This document shows, piece by piece, positions 8,557-15,718 of a stretch of 64,000 nt of DNA. The DNA lies in NCBI RefSeq assembly GCF_900103585.1, contig NZ_FNHV01000018.1:124001-188000 (forward strand). The letters are read 5' to 3'. The position numbers and the translations under genes are program-made. The stretch comes from Streptomyces sp. cf386 (GTDB lineage: Bacteria > Actinomycetota > Actinomycetes > Streptomycetales > Streptomycetaceae). Positions within the stretch are counted from its first letter, which is position 1. The number at the start of each line of letters is the position of its first letter. The notes under the pieces were generated by a model, which worked only from the letters and a program-made list of their open reading frames with translations, did not search any database and had not been told where the DNA came from.

Positions 8557-9909
8557 ATGTCGCAGAGCCGCACCCCCGCCCCCGCACCCTCCCAGGTCAC
8601 CGCCAACGTCGTACGCGGCTGTCTGGGCAACCTCATCGAGTGGTACGACTGGTTCGCCTACGCCACCTTCAGCATCTACTTCGCCGCCGCGTTCTTCCCC
8701 GAGGGCGACGCCACCGCCCAACTCCTGTCCACGGCGGTCGTCTTCGCCGTCGGCTTTCTCATGCGGCCACTCGGCGGCTGGCTGCTCGGCGCCTACGCCG
8801 ACCGGTACGGCCGCCGCCGCGCCCTGACCCTGTCCGTCACCTTGATGAGCGTCGGCTCGCTCACCATCGCCCTCGCCCCCGGCCACGCCACCATCGGCGT
8901 GTGGGCTCCCGTCCTCCTGGTCCTGGCCCGCCTGCTGCAAGGGCTCTCCGTGGGTGGCGAGTTCGGCTCCAGCGCCTCCTACCTGGCCGAGGTCGCGCCG
9001 CCGGGCCGACGCGGCTTCTACTCCAGCTTCCAGTACGTCTCCATCGTGCTCGGCCAGCTCGCCGCCCTGCTCGTGGCCATCGTCCTGCAGCGCCTGCTCA
9101 CCGACGACCAAGTGCAGAGCTGGGGTTGGCGCATCCCCTTCGCGATCGGTGCCGTGGCCGGTCTGGTCGTGATGTACCTGCGCCGCACCATGGAGGAGTC
9201 GCAGCACTTCCAGCGGGAACGCGCGAAGGCCGCCGCGGCCCACGAGCGCAAGGGCCTGTACGCCCTGTTCACCGAGTATCCGCGCCAGCTGCTCGCCGTC
9301 TTCGGCCTGGCCATCGGCGGCACCGTCGCCTTCTACACGTACACCACGTATCTGCAGAAGTACCTGGTCAACACCGCGGGCATCGCCAAGTCGACCGTGT
9401 CCGTCATCGGCTTCGCCGCGCTGTTCGTCTACATGCTGCTGCAACCGGTCGCCGGTGCGCTGTCCGACCGCTTCGGCCGCCGACCCGTCATGTTCGTCTT
9501 CTCCCTCGGCGGCATGGCGCTCACGGTCCCGATCATGACCGTCCTCGGTGACACCGACAGCCCGTGGTTCGCCTTTCTGCTGATGACCGTGGCCCTGACC
9601 TTCCTGACCGGGTACTCGGCGCTGGCCGCCATCATCAAGGCGGAGATGTTCCCCACCAAGGTCCGGGCCCTGGGCGTGGGCCTGCCGCACGCCCTGGTCA
9701 CCGCCACCTTCGGCGGGCTGACCGAACCCATCGCACTCGCCCTGAAGAAGGCCGGCCACGAGACCGTCTTCTTCTGGTACGTCACCGGGTGCATCGCCCT
9801 GACCTTCCTGGCCACCCTGGTGGTACGCGAACCGTCCCGCACCTCCCTGCTGGAGACCGGGGCGACCAGCGCGACGCCCGCCCCGCCGACGACCGCCCCG
9901 CTCCCCTGA
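8557..9909 (+). CDS. MFS metabolite:H+ symporter
   Basis: 450 residues with twelve predicted membrane spans. The start (VVRGCLGNLIEWYDWFAYAT) and the motif GAYADRYGRRRALTLSVTLM between spans 2 and 3 are characteristic of the metabolite:H+ symporter branch (shikimate, alpha-ketoglutarate, proline and dicarboxylate carriers). The LLQGLSVGGEFGSSASYLAE block is also diagnostic. The tail after residue 430 is Ala/Pro/Thr-rich and soluble. Its place between the aldehyde dehydrogenase and the hydratase suggests uptake of the operon's carboxylic acid substrate. Confidence 0.88.
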   Translation: MSQSRTPAPAPSQVTANVVRGCLGNLIEWYDWFAYATFSIYFAAAFFPEGDATAQLLSTAVVFAVGFLMRPLGGWLLGAYADRYGRRRALTLSVTLMSVGSLTIALAPGHATIGVWAPVLLVLARLLQGLSVGGEFGSSASYLAEVAPPGRRGFYSSFQYVSIVLGQLAALLVAIVLQRLLTDDQVQSWGWRIPFAIGAVAGLVVMYLRRTMEESQHFQRERAKAAAAHERKGLYALFTEYPRQLLAVFGLAIGGTVAFYTYTTYLQKYLVNTAGIAKSTVSVIGFAALFVYMLLQPVAGALSDRFGRRPVMFVFSLGGMALTVPIMTVLGDTDSPWFAFLLMTVALTFLTGYSALAAIIKAEMFPTKVRALGVGLPHALVTATFGGLTEPIALALKKAGHETVFFWYVTGCIALTFLATLVVREPSRTSLLETGATSATPAPPTTAPLP

Positions 9910-9928
9910 CCTCCCCCGAGGACCCGAC

Positions 9929-10807
9929 ATGCCCGCCTCCCTCTCCTCCCACGTCGAGTCATGGCACCCGGAACCGGTCACCGACTCGGACGCCCTGCCG
10001 CCCGGCCCGGCCGCCGCCCTGTCGGCGCTGCTGGACCTCCCCGCCGCCACGAAGTCCGGCGACCCGCTGCCGCCGCTGTGGCAGTGGCTGTACTTCCTGC
10101 ACTGGGCACCGCAGCGAGCCCTCGGCCCCGACGGACACCTGCGCGAGGCCCGCTTCCTGCCGCCCCTCCCCCGACGTCGGCGCATGTTCGCCGGGGGACG
10201 CTGCGAGATCGCCGAACCCCTGCGCCTCGGCGAACCGGCCGAGCGCGTCGGCAGCCTGGCCGCGGTCACGCCCAAGCAGGGGCGCAGCGGCGAGCTGCTG
10301 TTCGTCACCGAGCGACAGGAGTTCCGGCAGAACGGCCGTACCTGCCTGGTCGAGGAGCAGGACATCGTCTACCGGTCGGGGCCCGGCTCCACTCCACGGC
10401 ACCCGACCGCGCTCGACGACACGGCCGTACCCGAGCCCGAGGCGCCGGGCTCGGGCTCGGCCCCGTGGCGGCTGCGCCTACGACCGGAGGAAACCCTTCT
10501 CTTCCGGTTCAGCGCGCTCACCGCCAATGCCCACCGCATTCACTACGACGCCCCGTATTGCCGCGACGTCGAGGGCTACCCGGGCCTCGTCGTGCACGGC
10601 CCGCTGCTGGCCCTCCTCATGCTCGAACTGGCCCGGCGCGACGCCCCGGAACGCCAGGTACGGTCGCTCTCCTACCGGCTGCACCGGCCGGCGTTCACGG
10701 GCGAGCACCTCCTCGCCGAAGGCACGCCCACCGACGCGGGCGCCGAGCTGCGCATCGCCACGCACCGCGAGACCCGGCACGCCACCGCCGAGGTGACCTT
10801 CGCATGA
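9929..10807 (+). CDS. MaoC/HTD2-like acyl-CoA hydratase (itaconyl/mesaconyl-CoA hydratase type)
   Basis: 292 residues. The N-terminal half is a degenerate hot-dog domain with the WLYFLHWAPQRALGPDGHLR stretch seen in mesaconyl-C4-CoA and itaconyl-CoA hydratases. The C-terminal hot-dog domain holds the hydratase signature: FRFSALTANAHRIHYDAPYC (catalytic Asp/His), then EGYPGLVVHGPLLALLMLEL. The gene overlaps the CitE-like lyase start by four bases. In established itaconate degradation a CoA-transferase, a hydratase of this type and a CitE-type citramalyl-CoA lyase act in turn, and all three types occur in this locus. Which unsaturated acyl-CoA it hydrates is inference. Confidence 0.72.
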   Translation: MPASLSSHVESWHPEPVTDSDALPPGPAAALSALLDLPAATKSGDPLPPLWQWLYFLHWAPQRALGPDGHLREARFLPPLPRRRRMFAGGRCEIAEPLRLGEPAERVGSLAAVTPKQGRSGELLFVTERQEFRQNGRTCLVEEQDIVYRSGPGSTPRHPTALDDTAVPEPEAPGSGSAPWRLRLRPEETLLFRFSALTANAHRIHYDAPYCRDVEGYPGLVVHGPLLALLMLELARRDAPERQVRSLSYRLHRPAFTGEHLLAEGTPTDAGAELRIATHRETRHATAEVTFA

Positions 10808-11643
10808 GCCACCCGGACCGCGACCGCGTCGCCGCCGCGCGCACCCTGCTCTTCGTCCCCGGCGACCGCCCCGACCGTTTCGCCAAGGCGGTCTCCTCGG
10901 GCGCGGACCTCGTCGTCGTCGACCTTGAGGACGCCGTCGCCCCCGGCGACAAGGACGGCGCCCGCGCCGACGCCGCCGCCTGGCTCGCCGACGGTCACCG
11001 GGCCGTCGTACGCGTCAATCCGCCCGGTACCCCCTGGTTCGAGGAGGACCTGGCGCAGATCGCCGGCCACAGCGTGCCCCTCATGGTGCCCAAGGCCCAG
11101 GACCCGGCCGTCCTCGCGGACATAGCCGCCCGCACGGCCGGGCGCTGCCCGCTGATCCCGCTGGTCGAAACCGCCCTGGGCATCGAGCGGGCCCTCGCCG
11201 TGTGCGCCGTCGCCGGAGTCGTCCGGGCCGCCTTCGGCAACGTCGACCTCGCCGCCGGGCTCGGCATCGCCCACGACGACCACCTGGCCCTCAGCCCCGC
11301 CCGCTCCCGACTGGTCCTCGCCTCCGCGGCAGCGGGCATCGCCCCGCCCGTCGACGGTGTCACCACCGCCGTACGCGATCCGGCCGCGCTCGACGCCGAC
11401 GTCGCCCACGCCCGACGCCTGGGCTTCACCGGCAAGCTCTGCATCCACCCTGCCCAAGTACCGCCCGTCAGCGACGGGTTCACGCCCACGCCGGACGAAC
11501 TGCGCTGGGCCCGCCGCGTCCTCGACGCCGGCGAGTCGGTCACCACGGTCGACGGGCAGATGGTCGACCGGCCGGTACTCGAACGGGCGCGGGGCGTCGT
11601 GGCCCGAGCTACCCAGGCGGAACCCCCCTTGCTCCCCGCGTAG
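10804..11643 (+). CDS. CitE-like acyl-CoA lyase (citramalyl/malyl-CoA lyase type)
   Basis: 279 residues, TIM-barrel aldolase. Marks are LLFVPGDRPDRFAKAVSSGA, DLVVVDLEDAVAP, the arginine in VVRVNPPGT, the metal-binding Glu in IPLVETALGIERA and Asp in AFGNVDLAAGLGIAHDD, and the C-terminal KLCIHPAQ. The chain lacks ACP-partner features of true citrate lyase, and no citC/D/F genes are nearby, so a stand-alone CoA-ester lyase is likely. Known relatives split citramalyl-CoA to acetyl-CoA and pyruvate, or malyl-CoA to acetyl-CoA and glyoxylate. It is the last gene of the operon (ATGA overlap with the hydratase). Confidence 0.82.
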   Translation: MSHPDRDRVAAARTLLFVPGDRPDRFAKAVSSGADLVVVDLEDAVAPGDKDGARADAAAWLADGHRAVVRVNPPGTPWFEEDLAQIAGHSVPLMVPKAQDPAVLADIAARTAGRCPLIPLVETALGIERALAVCAVAGVVRAAFGNVDLAAGLGIAHDDHLALSPARSRLVLASAAAGIAPPVDGVTTAVRDPAALDADVAHARRLGFTGKLCIHPAQVPPVSDGFTPTPDELRWARRVLDAGESVTTVDGQMVDRPVLERARGVVARATQAEPPLLPA

Positions 11644-11782
11644 ATTTTTCTGTTCCTTTCCTGAGATCTCTCCGACGTCCTTCTGATCCGGCGCCGCTTC
11701 AATGTGCGTGGTCCGAGTGATCGTCTCCGTCGTGGCCCCGCACACCGGAGCGACCAGCAACACGATCAAGGGAGCAAGCACG

Positions 11783-12175
11783 GTGAAATCCATGAGACCG
11801 CTGTCGACCATGGTCGGCCTCGCCGCCGCCACAGCCGCTGTCATCGCGGGTACGGCCACGCCGTCCTCGGCGGCGGTGAGCGACTGCCCGGACTTCGGTG
11901 TCTTCTGCGCCTTCAAGCACGTCAACTACGGCGGCACCCCTGTGTGGACCGAGAGTCGGCCCGGCTTCTACAGCTTCTCGGGCAGCGTGCGGGCCACGAC
12001 CTCGGTCGTCAACCGCTCCGCCTACAAGGTCAGGATCATCGGCGACAACGAGAACCTCGGGCTGTGTGTGGTGAGCGGTCACGCCGTCCGCGATCTGCCC
12101 GACGGCTTCGACGACAGGCTCAGCGCCATCGAGATCAACCCGTCCGCCGACTCCCGCTGCGACTACACCTACTGA
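11783..12175 (+). CDS. Secreted peptidase inhibitor family I36 protein (copy 1)
   Basis: 130 residues from the GTG at 11783, chosen for AAGGGAG eight bases upstream. A Sec signal peptide covers about residues 1-32 (hydrophobic LSTMVGLAAATAAVIAGTAT, cleavage near SSA-A). The mature domain, about 97 residues, is the small beta-sandwich of the Streptomyces metalloproteinase inhibitor family. It has CPDFGVFCAFKHVNYGG at the front, ATTSVVNRS in the middle and two late cysteines (GLCVVSG, SRCDYTY), giving four Cys for two disulfides. It opens a run of four similarly sized secreted proteins. Inhibitory activity is expected from the family but not shown by sequence alone. Confidence 0.8.
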   Translation: MKSMRPLSTMVGLAAATAAVIAGTATPSSAAVSDCPDFGVFCAFKHVNYGGTPVWTESRPGFYSFSGSVRATTSVVNRSAYKVRIIGDNENLGLCVVSGHAVRDLPDGFDDRLSAIEINPSADSRCDYTY

Positions 12176-12186
12176 GGCTGATGACC

Positions 12187-12564
12187 ATGCGCGTATCCAC
12201 GGCACTCGCCGGATTCACCGCCGCGGCCGGGCTGATCGGCCTCACCGCGGTACCGGCCTCCGCGGCGCCCTACGACGACTGCCGGGGCCTGCAGTTGGTC
12301 TGCGTGTTCGAGCACCCGGACCACGGCGGCCTGGCCGTCTGGACCGGCGCCGAGGACGGCACGTACCGGATCAACTACCGCACCCGCACCACCGGGTCGA
12401 ACGTCGTCAACTCCTCCAGCAGCTTCGCGCACATCAAGGCGTACAGCGGAGGCAAGTCCTGCTACGTCTACCCCGGTCGCGAGGCCAACCTGCCGGGCGG
12501 CATCAACGACAACATCGGCCAGATCGTCATCACCAACTGGAACGGCGGCCTTCCGGCCTGCTGA
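12187..12564 (+). CDS. Secreted peptidase inhibitor family I36 protein (copy 2)
   Basis: 125 residues. Start set at 12187 (MRVSTALAG) because GAGG at 12174-12177 is nine bases upstream; the in-frame ATG at 12181 would be too close. The signal peptide ends near VPASAAPYDD (about residue 27). The mature protein repeats the neighbour's plan: CRGLQLVCVFEHPDHGGLAV, TTGSNVVNSSSS, then CYVYPGREANLPGGINDN and a C-terminal Cys. It begins only 11 bases after copy 1, so the two are almost certainly cotranscribed. The divergent surface loops suggest a different protease target. Confidence 0.8.
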   Translation: MRVSTALAGFTAAAGLIGLTAVPASAAPYDDCRGLQLVCVFEHPDHGGLAVWTGAEDGTYRINYRTRTTGSNVVNSSSSFAHIKAYSGGKSCYVYPGREANLPGGINDNIGQIVITNWNGGLPAC

Positions 12565-12617
12565 CGAAGGCGGGCACGCGCCTCAACGCCCTTCCGCACA
12601 CACCAAGGAGACATGAC

Positions 12618-13157
12618 ATGAAGGTCACCACCCCCCACGCCCTTCGCTCGTTTCTCGCCGGCGGTGTCATCACCGGTGTGGTTCTGACCGGCCTCGCGAT
12701 TCCCGCCCAGGCGGCCGACGACACGGCGGCCGACTGCAGCAGCTTCACCCGCGCCAAGGTCATCAGCAAGCGCGAGATCCTCAACCCGATCACCAACGGC
12801 GAGCTGCGCAACCGTACCGGGGAGGTGCAGACCCTGGTCCTGGAGCGGTCGGTCTCCGACACCCGCTCGACGAGCAAGGAGTACCGCGGCGACTGGCAGC
12901 TCTTCAAGGCCGTGTTCACGGCCGGTGTCTCCAGGACCGTGACCGAGGAGCACACCACCAGCGGTCTCCAGCAGGCCCGTATCCAGGTTGGCGCCTGGCG
13001 CACGGTCCAGGTCACGGGCTACGTCCGCACCTGGCGCGTCGAGTCCGAGGTCACCAGCCGCAACAGCAACTGCGACTACAGCACGCGCCGCATCACCGGT
13101 GACGTCGCCACGACCGACTCCATGGTCTGGGACGCCCGCGACATCGGCCCCGCGTGA
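12618..13157 (+). CDS. Small secreted protein of unknown function in the I36 cassette
   Basis: 179 residues, AAGGAG upstream of the ATG at 12618. A clear signal peptide ends near IPAQAADDTA (about residue 34). The mature part has two cysteines (TAADCSSF and SNCDYSTRR), is rich in Thr/Ser/Arg and looks beta-stranded, with alternating hydrophobic residues in stretches such as VQTLVLERSVSDTRS and AWRTVQVTGYVRTWRVESEV. I do not recognise the family and see no I36 pattern. Its position between I36 copies 2 and 3 with short gaps (53 and 52 bases) argues for coexpression. It might be a partner, a protease substrate or another secreted defence protein. Confidence 0.75.
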   Translation: MKVTTPHALRSFLAGGVITGVVLTGLAIPAQAADDTAADCSSFTRAKVISKREILNPITNGELRNRTGEVQTLVLERSVSDTRSTSKEYRGDWQLFKAVFTAGVSRTVTEEHTTSGLQQARIQVGAWRTVQVTGYVRTWRVESEVTSRNSNCDYSTRRITGDVATTDSMVWDARDIGPA

Positions 13158-13209
13158 CCCCGTCGGTCCGGCACAGGTCAACCGAACACTCGCAACGGAG
13201 AACCACCCC

Positions 13210-13587
13210 ATGAAGACGAAGTTCGCGTACGTCTCCACCCTCCTGGTTGCCATGCTCATGGCAATAGGCGTCGGCGCCCCGACCGCCCAGGCCAAGGCGT
13301 CGGACTGCAAGTCGGCCCAGCTCTGTTTCTTCGCCGACCGCAACTTCGAGGGCAAGAGGCTGTACTGGTGGGACGACCAGCTCCCCCTGTCGACCAAGCT
13401 CAGCATCACCTCGCACGAGCCCTCCTGGACGGCATCGTCGGTGCTCAACAGAACGCCGTACTACGCCCACATCTGGAACGCCAAGGGTGAGCACCGCTGC
13501 CTGCCGCCCGGGTACGAGTTCTCCTACGTCGGCGACGCCTACAACGACAAGATCACTCACATCGGCCTCTACACCAACTGGTGCTGA
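13210..13587 (+). CDS. Secreted peptidase inhibitor family I36 protein (copy 3)
   Basis: 125 residues. Signal peptide about 1-28 (VSTLLVAMLMAIGVGAPTAQ, cleavage near AQA-K). The mature part keeps the I36 plan: CKSAQLCFFADRNFEGKRLY, ASSVLNRTPYYAHIWNA, CLPPGYEFSYVGDAYNDKI and terminal NWC. There are four cysteines, as in the other copies. It is the last gene of the secreted cassette and a strong 13-bp hairpin follows 26 bases after the stop. Confidence 0.8.
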   Translation: MKTKFAYVSTLLVAMLMAIGVGAPTAQAKASDCKSAQLCFFADRNFEGKRLYWWDDQLPLSTKLSITSHEPSWTASSVLNRTPYYAHIWNAKGEHRCLPPGYEFSYVGDAYNDKITHIGLYTNWC

Positions 13588-13612
13588 GCCTCCCGCGGCG
13601 ATAACCCGGAAC

Positions 13613-13644
13613 AGGCGCGTACGGCCCCGCCGCCGTACGCGCCT
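13613..13644 (+). terminator. Hairpin after the I36 cassette
   Basis: Perfect 13-bp stem (AGGCGCGTACGGC at 13613-13625 with its complement at 13632-13644) and a six-base loop, 26 bases after the copy 3 stop. It is followed by a T-rich, low-GC stretch. It likely ends cassette transcription before the two-component system. Confidence 0.7.
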
Positions 13645-13759
13645 TGAACTTTGTTAAAGATTAGACTGAATCCTGGAATCTACTTGTCAGGACATGTAAA
13701 AATGCCCAGGTGAGGGGGGATCCCACGTTTTAACTCAACGGGCCGAAAAGGTACAGGAC

Positions 13760-14455
13760 ATGACCAACCCTGCCTCGCCCCGCCTTCTCGTCGTGGACGA
13801 TGAGGCAGGGGTCCGCTCGATGCTCACGATGGCCCTGGAATTCCAGGGCTTCACCGTGAACAGCGCGGCCACCGGCCGTCAGGCCCTGCAATCCCTCACC
13901 CGCTGGGCACCCGACCTCGTCGTGCTTGACGTCAATCTGCCCGATCTGAGCGGTTTCGAAGTATGCCGACTGCTGCGCGAACGCGGCCTGACCACACCGG
14001 TGTTGTTCCTGACCGCCCGCCACAGACTGGACGACCGGGTGCACGGGCTGGACCTGGGCGGCGACGACTTCGTCACGAAGCCATTCGAGCTCAAGGAGAT
14101 CGCAGCCCGGATCCGAGCCCTGCTACGACGCAGCAACGGCGGTAAACGCCACATGGCCGTACAGCGGTTCATCGTCCGCGACGTTCAACTGGACCCCGGC
14201 AGTTACCAGGTGTGGGCGGCCGGACATCCCATCCAACTGACCCGCACGGAGTTCGAGCTCTTGCGGTACCTGATGGAGAACACCGGGCGGGTGCTGACCC
14301 GGACCCAGATCCAGCAACGCGTCTGGAATCACCGCGACGAGAACTCCGGGATCGTGGATACCTACATCTACTATCTGCGGCGCAAGCTGGGCTGCCAGCG
14401 GCAATCGATCATTCGCACGGTCCGCGGGGTGGGGTACCAGCTGTGCGCGGACTGA
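13760..14455 (+). CDS. OmpR/PhoB family response regulator
   Basis: 231 residues. The receiver domain (about 8-120) has the acidic pair in LLVVDDEAGVRSM, the phospho-acceptor Asp in DLVVLDVNLPDLSGFEV, the Thr in LFLTARH and the Lys in DDFVTKPFELKE. The C-terminal winged helix (about 135-230) has LTRTEFELLRYLMENTGRVL and the RTVRGVGYQL end. It overlaps the sensor kinase gene by 13 bases. The 115 bases between the upstream hairpin and this gene are unusually AT-rich, a probable promoter. The regulated genes are unknown; the adjacent secreted cassette is the obvious candidate. Confidence 0.93.
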   Translation: MTNPASPRLLVVDDEAGVRSMLTMALEFQGFTVNSAATGRQALQSLTRWAPDLVVLDVNLPDLSGFEVCRLLRERGLTTPVLFLTARHRLDDRVHGLDLGGDDFVTKPFELKEIAARIRALLRRSNGGKRHMAVQRFIVRDVQLDPGSYQVWAAGHPIQLTRTEFELLRYLMENTGRVLTRTQIQQRVWNHRDENSGIVDTYIYYLRRKLGCQRQSIIRTVRGVGYQLCAD

Positions 14456-15657
14456 CCGGCCCCGCGCGCCACAAGAACCACCGGACGGACGGTCCCGGTC
14501 GTACGCCGTCCCGGATCGTCGCCTACAGCATGGTCGCCACACTCGTCGGCCTCGGGGGGATCGCACTGCTGTCCGCCGTGACGCTCAGCCACGTCCTCGA
14601 AGCGCACACCGACCGCGAGATCGAGAACCAGCAGGGCCGGGTCGTGGAACGCCACGCGGGCGCCCCCGAACTGCCCGTATTCCCCAGGCTCAGCACGGCC
14701 CGCCTGAACGACTACGCCGACAGATCACACCCGGTGCCTGTCGGACCCTCACACGAGTACCGGGCCCTGGTGGTACGTGACTCCGATCGGGGCGGCTACC
14801 GCGTCATCGCGCGGTCCATGGCCGGCACCGAACGGGCCGCCACCCGATTGTTCCAGTCCCAGGCGGTTCTCGGTGTCGCCCTCCTGACGGCCGCCATGGT
14901 CGGAGCGCTCGGACTTCAGCGCAGGCAAGCGCGGGAATGGCGAGAGGGAGAGCGGCGGCTGCGAGAGTTCGTGGCCATCACAGGGCACGAACTGCGCAAC
15001 CAGCTCACCATCATCGCCGGCTACACCCAGATCGCCGAGGCCGCGGGTGAGGAACGAACCCACCGGCACACGCGCCTCCAGGCATTCAAGAGAGTGACGG
15101 ACGAGGTTCAGCGGATGACCTTGGTCCTCGACGAGTTGACTCTGCTGCAACGACTCGACCTCGGCCTGCCGCTGTGCCGACAACCGGTCGACCTGGCCCA
15201 GTTGTGCCTGACAGCGGTCACCGCGGCCCGCGACTGCCATCCGGAGCATCCGTTACGGCTGCTCATCGCACCCGGCAAGCACCTCGTCGACGGCGATCCC
15301 CAGCGGCTTCGCCAACTTGTCGACAACCTTCTGGCCAACGCCCGCCGACACACGCCGCCAGGCACCACGACCACGCTGGGACTGGGCACCGAAGACGGGT
15401 ACCGGATCGTCGAGGTGACGGACGACGGGCCGGGCGTGGAGCCGGGACTGAGGGACAGGATCTTCGTGCCCTTCGTCAGGGGCGAACACACCACAGCCGT
15501 CGGCAGCGGCCTGGGACTCAGCGTCGTCGCCGCCGTCGCCGCGGCACATGGGGGCACGGCCTCGCTGGAACCGTCGCGGCGAGGTGCCTGGTTCCGGGTC
15601 AGGCTCCCCGCGGCCCCCGGTAGGCCCGACGCGCCCCTGGCCGTACCCGGATGCTGA
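14443..15657 (+). CDS. Membrane sensor histidine kinase, contains a TTA codon
   Basis: 404 residues from the GTG at 14443, inside the end of the response regulator. Topology is a first span near 26-50 (SMVATLVGLGGIALLSAVTL), an extracytoplasmic sensor loop of about 90 residues, and a second span near 143-162. The dimerisation/phospho-acceptor block REFVAITGHELRNQLTIIAG carries the His. The ATPase domain has the N box (LVDNLLANARRHTP), G1 (VTDDGPGVEPGLRDRIF) and G2 (GSGLGLSVVAAV). A TTA leucine codon sits at 15253-15255. In Streptomyces this rare codon makes translation depend on the bldA tRNA, so the system may be active only late in development. Confidence 0.9.
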   Translation: MRGLTGPARHKNHRTDGPGRTPSRIVAYSMVATLVGLGGIALLSAVTLSHVLEAHTDREIENQQGRVVERHAGAPELPVFPRLSTARLNDYADRSHPVPVGPSHEYRALVVRDSDRGGYRVIARSMAGTERAATRLFQSQAVLGVALLTAAMVGALGLQRRQAREWREGERRLREFVAITGHELRNQLTIIAGYTQIAEAAGEERTHRHTRLQAFKRVTDEVQRMTLVLDELTLLQRLDLGLPLCRQPVDLAQLCLTAVTAARDCHPEHPLRLLIAPGKHLVDGDPQRLRQLVDNLLANARRHTPPGTTTTLGLGTEDGYRIVEVTDDGPGVEPGLRDRIFVPFVRGEHTTAVGSGLGLSVVAAVAAAHGGTASLEPSRRGAWFRVRLPAAPGRPDAPLAVPGC

Positions 15658-15669
15658 TCGAAGGGTCAA

Positions 15670-15697
15670 GGGCGGAACACCGTGCGGTGCCCCGCCC
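15670..15697. terminator. Hairpin between convergent kinase and exporter genes
   Basis: GGGCGG-AA-CACCG at 15670-15682 pairs with CGGTG-CC-CCGCCC at 15685-15697, an 11-pair stem with an internal AA/CC mismatch and a two-base gap. It lies in the 61-base gap between two convergent genes, so it may serve both strands. Confidence 0.5.
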
Positions 15698-15718
15698 CTG
15701 GGTCGGAGGGTCAGTGGA

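Noticed and set aside
8437..10365. A 642-codon minus-strand frame opposite the MFS and hydratase genes
   Set aside because: Low-complexity Gly/Arg/Gln-rich translation with no motif, lying antisense to two well-supported genes.
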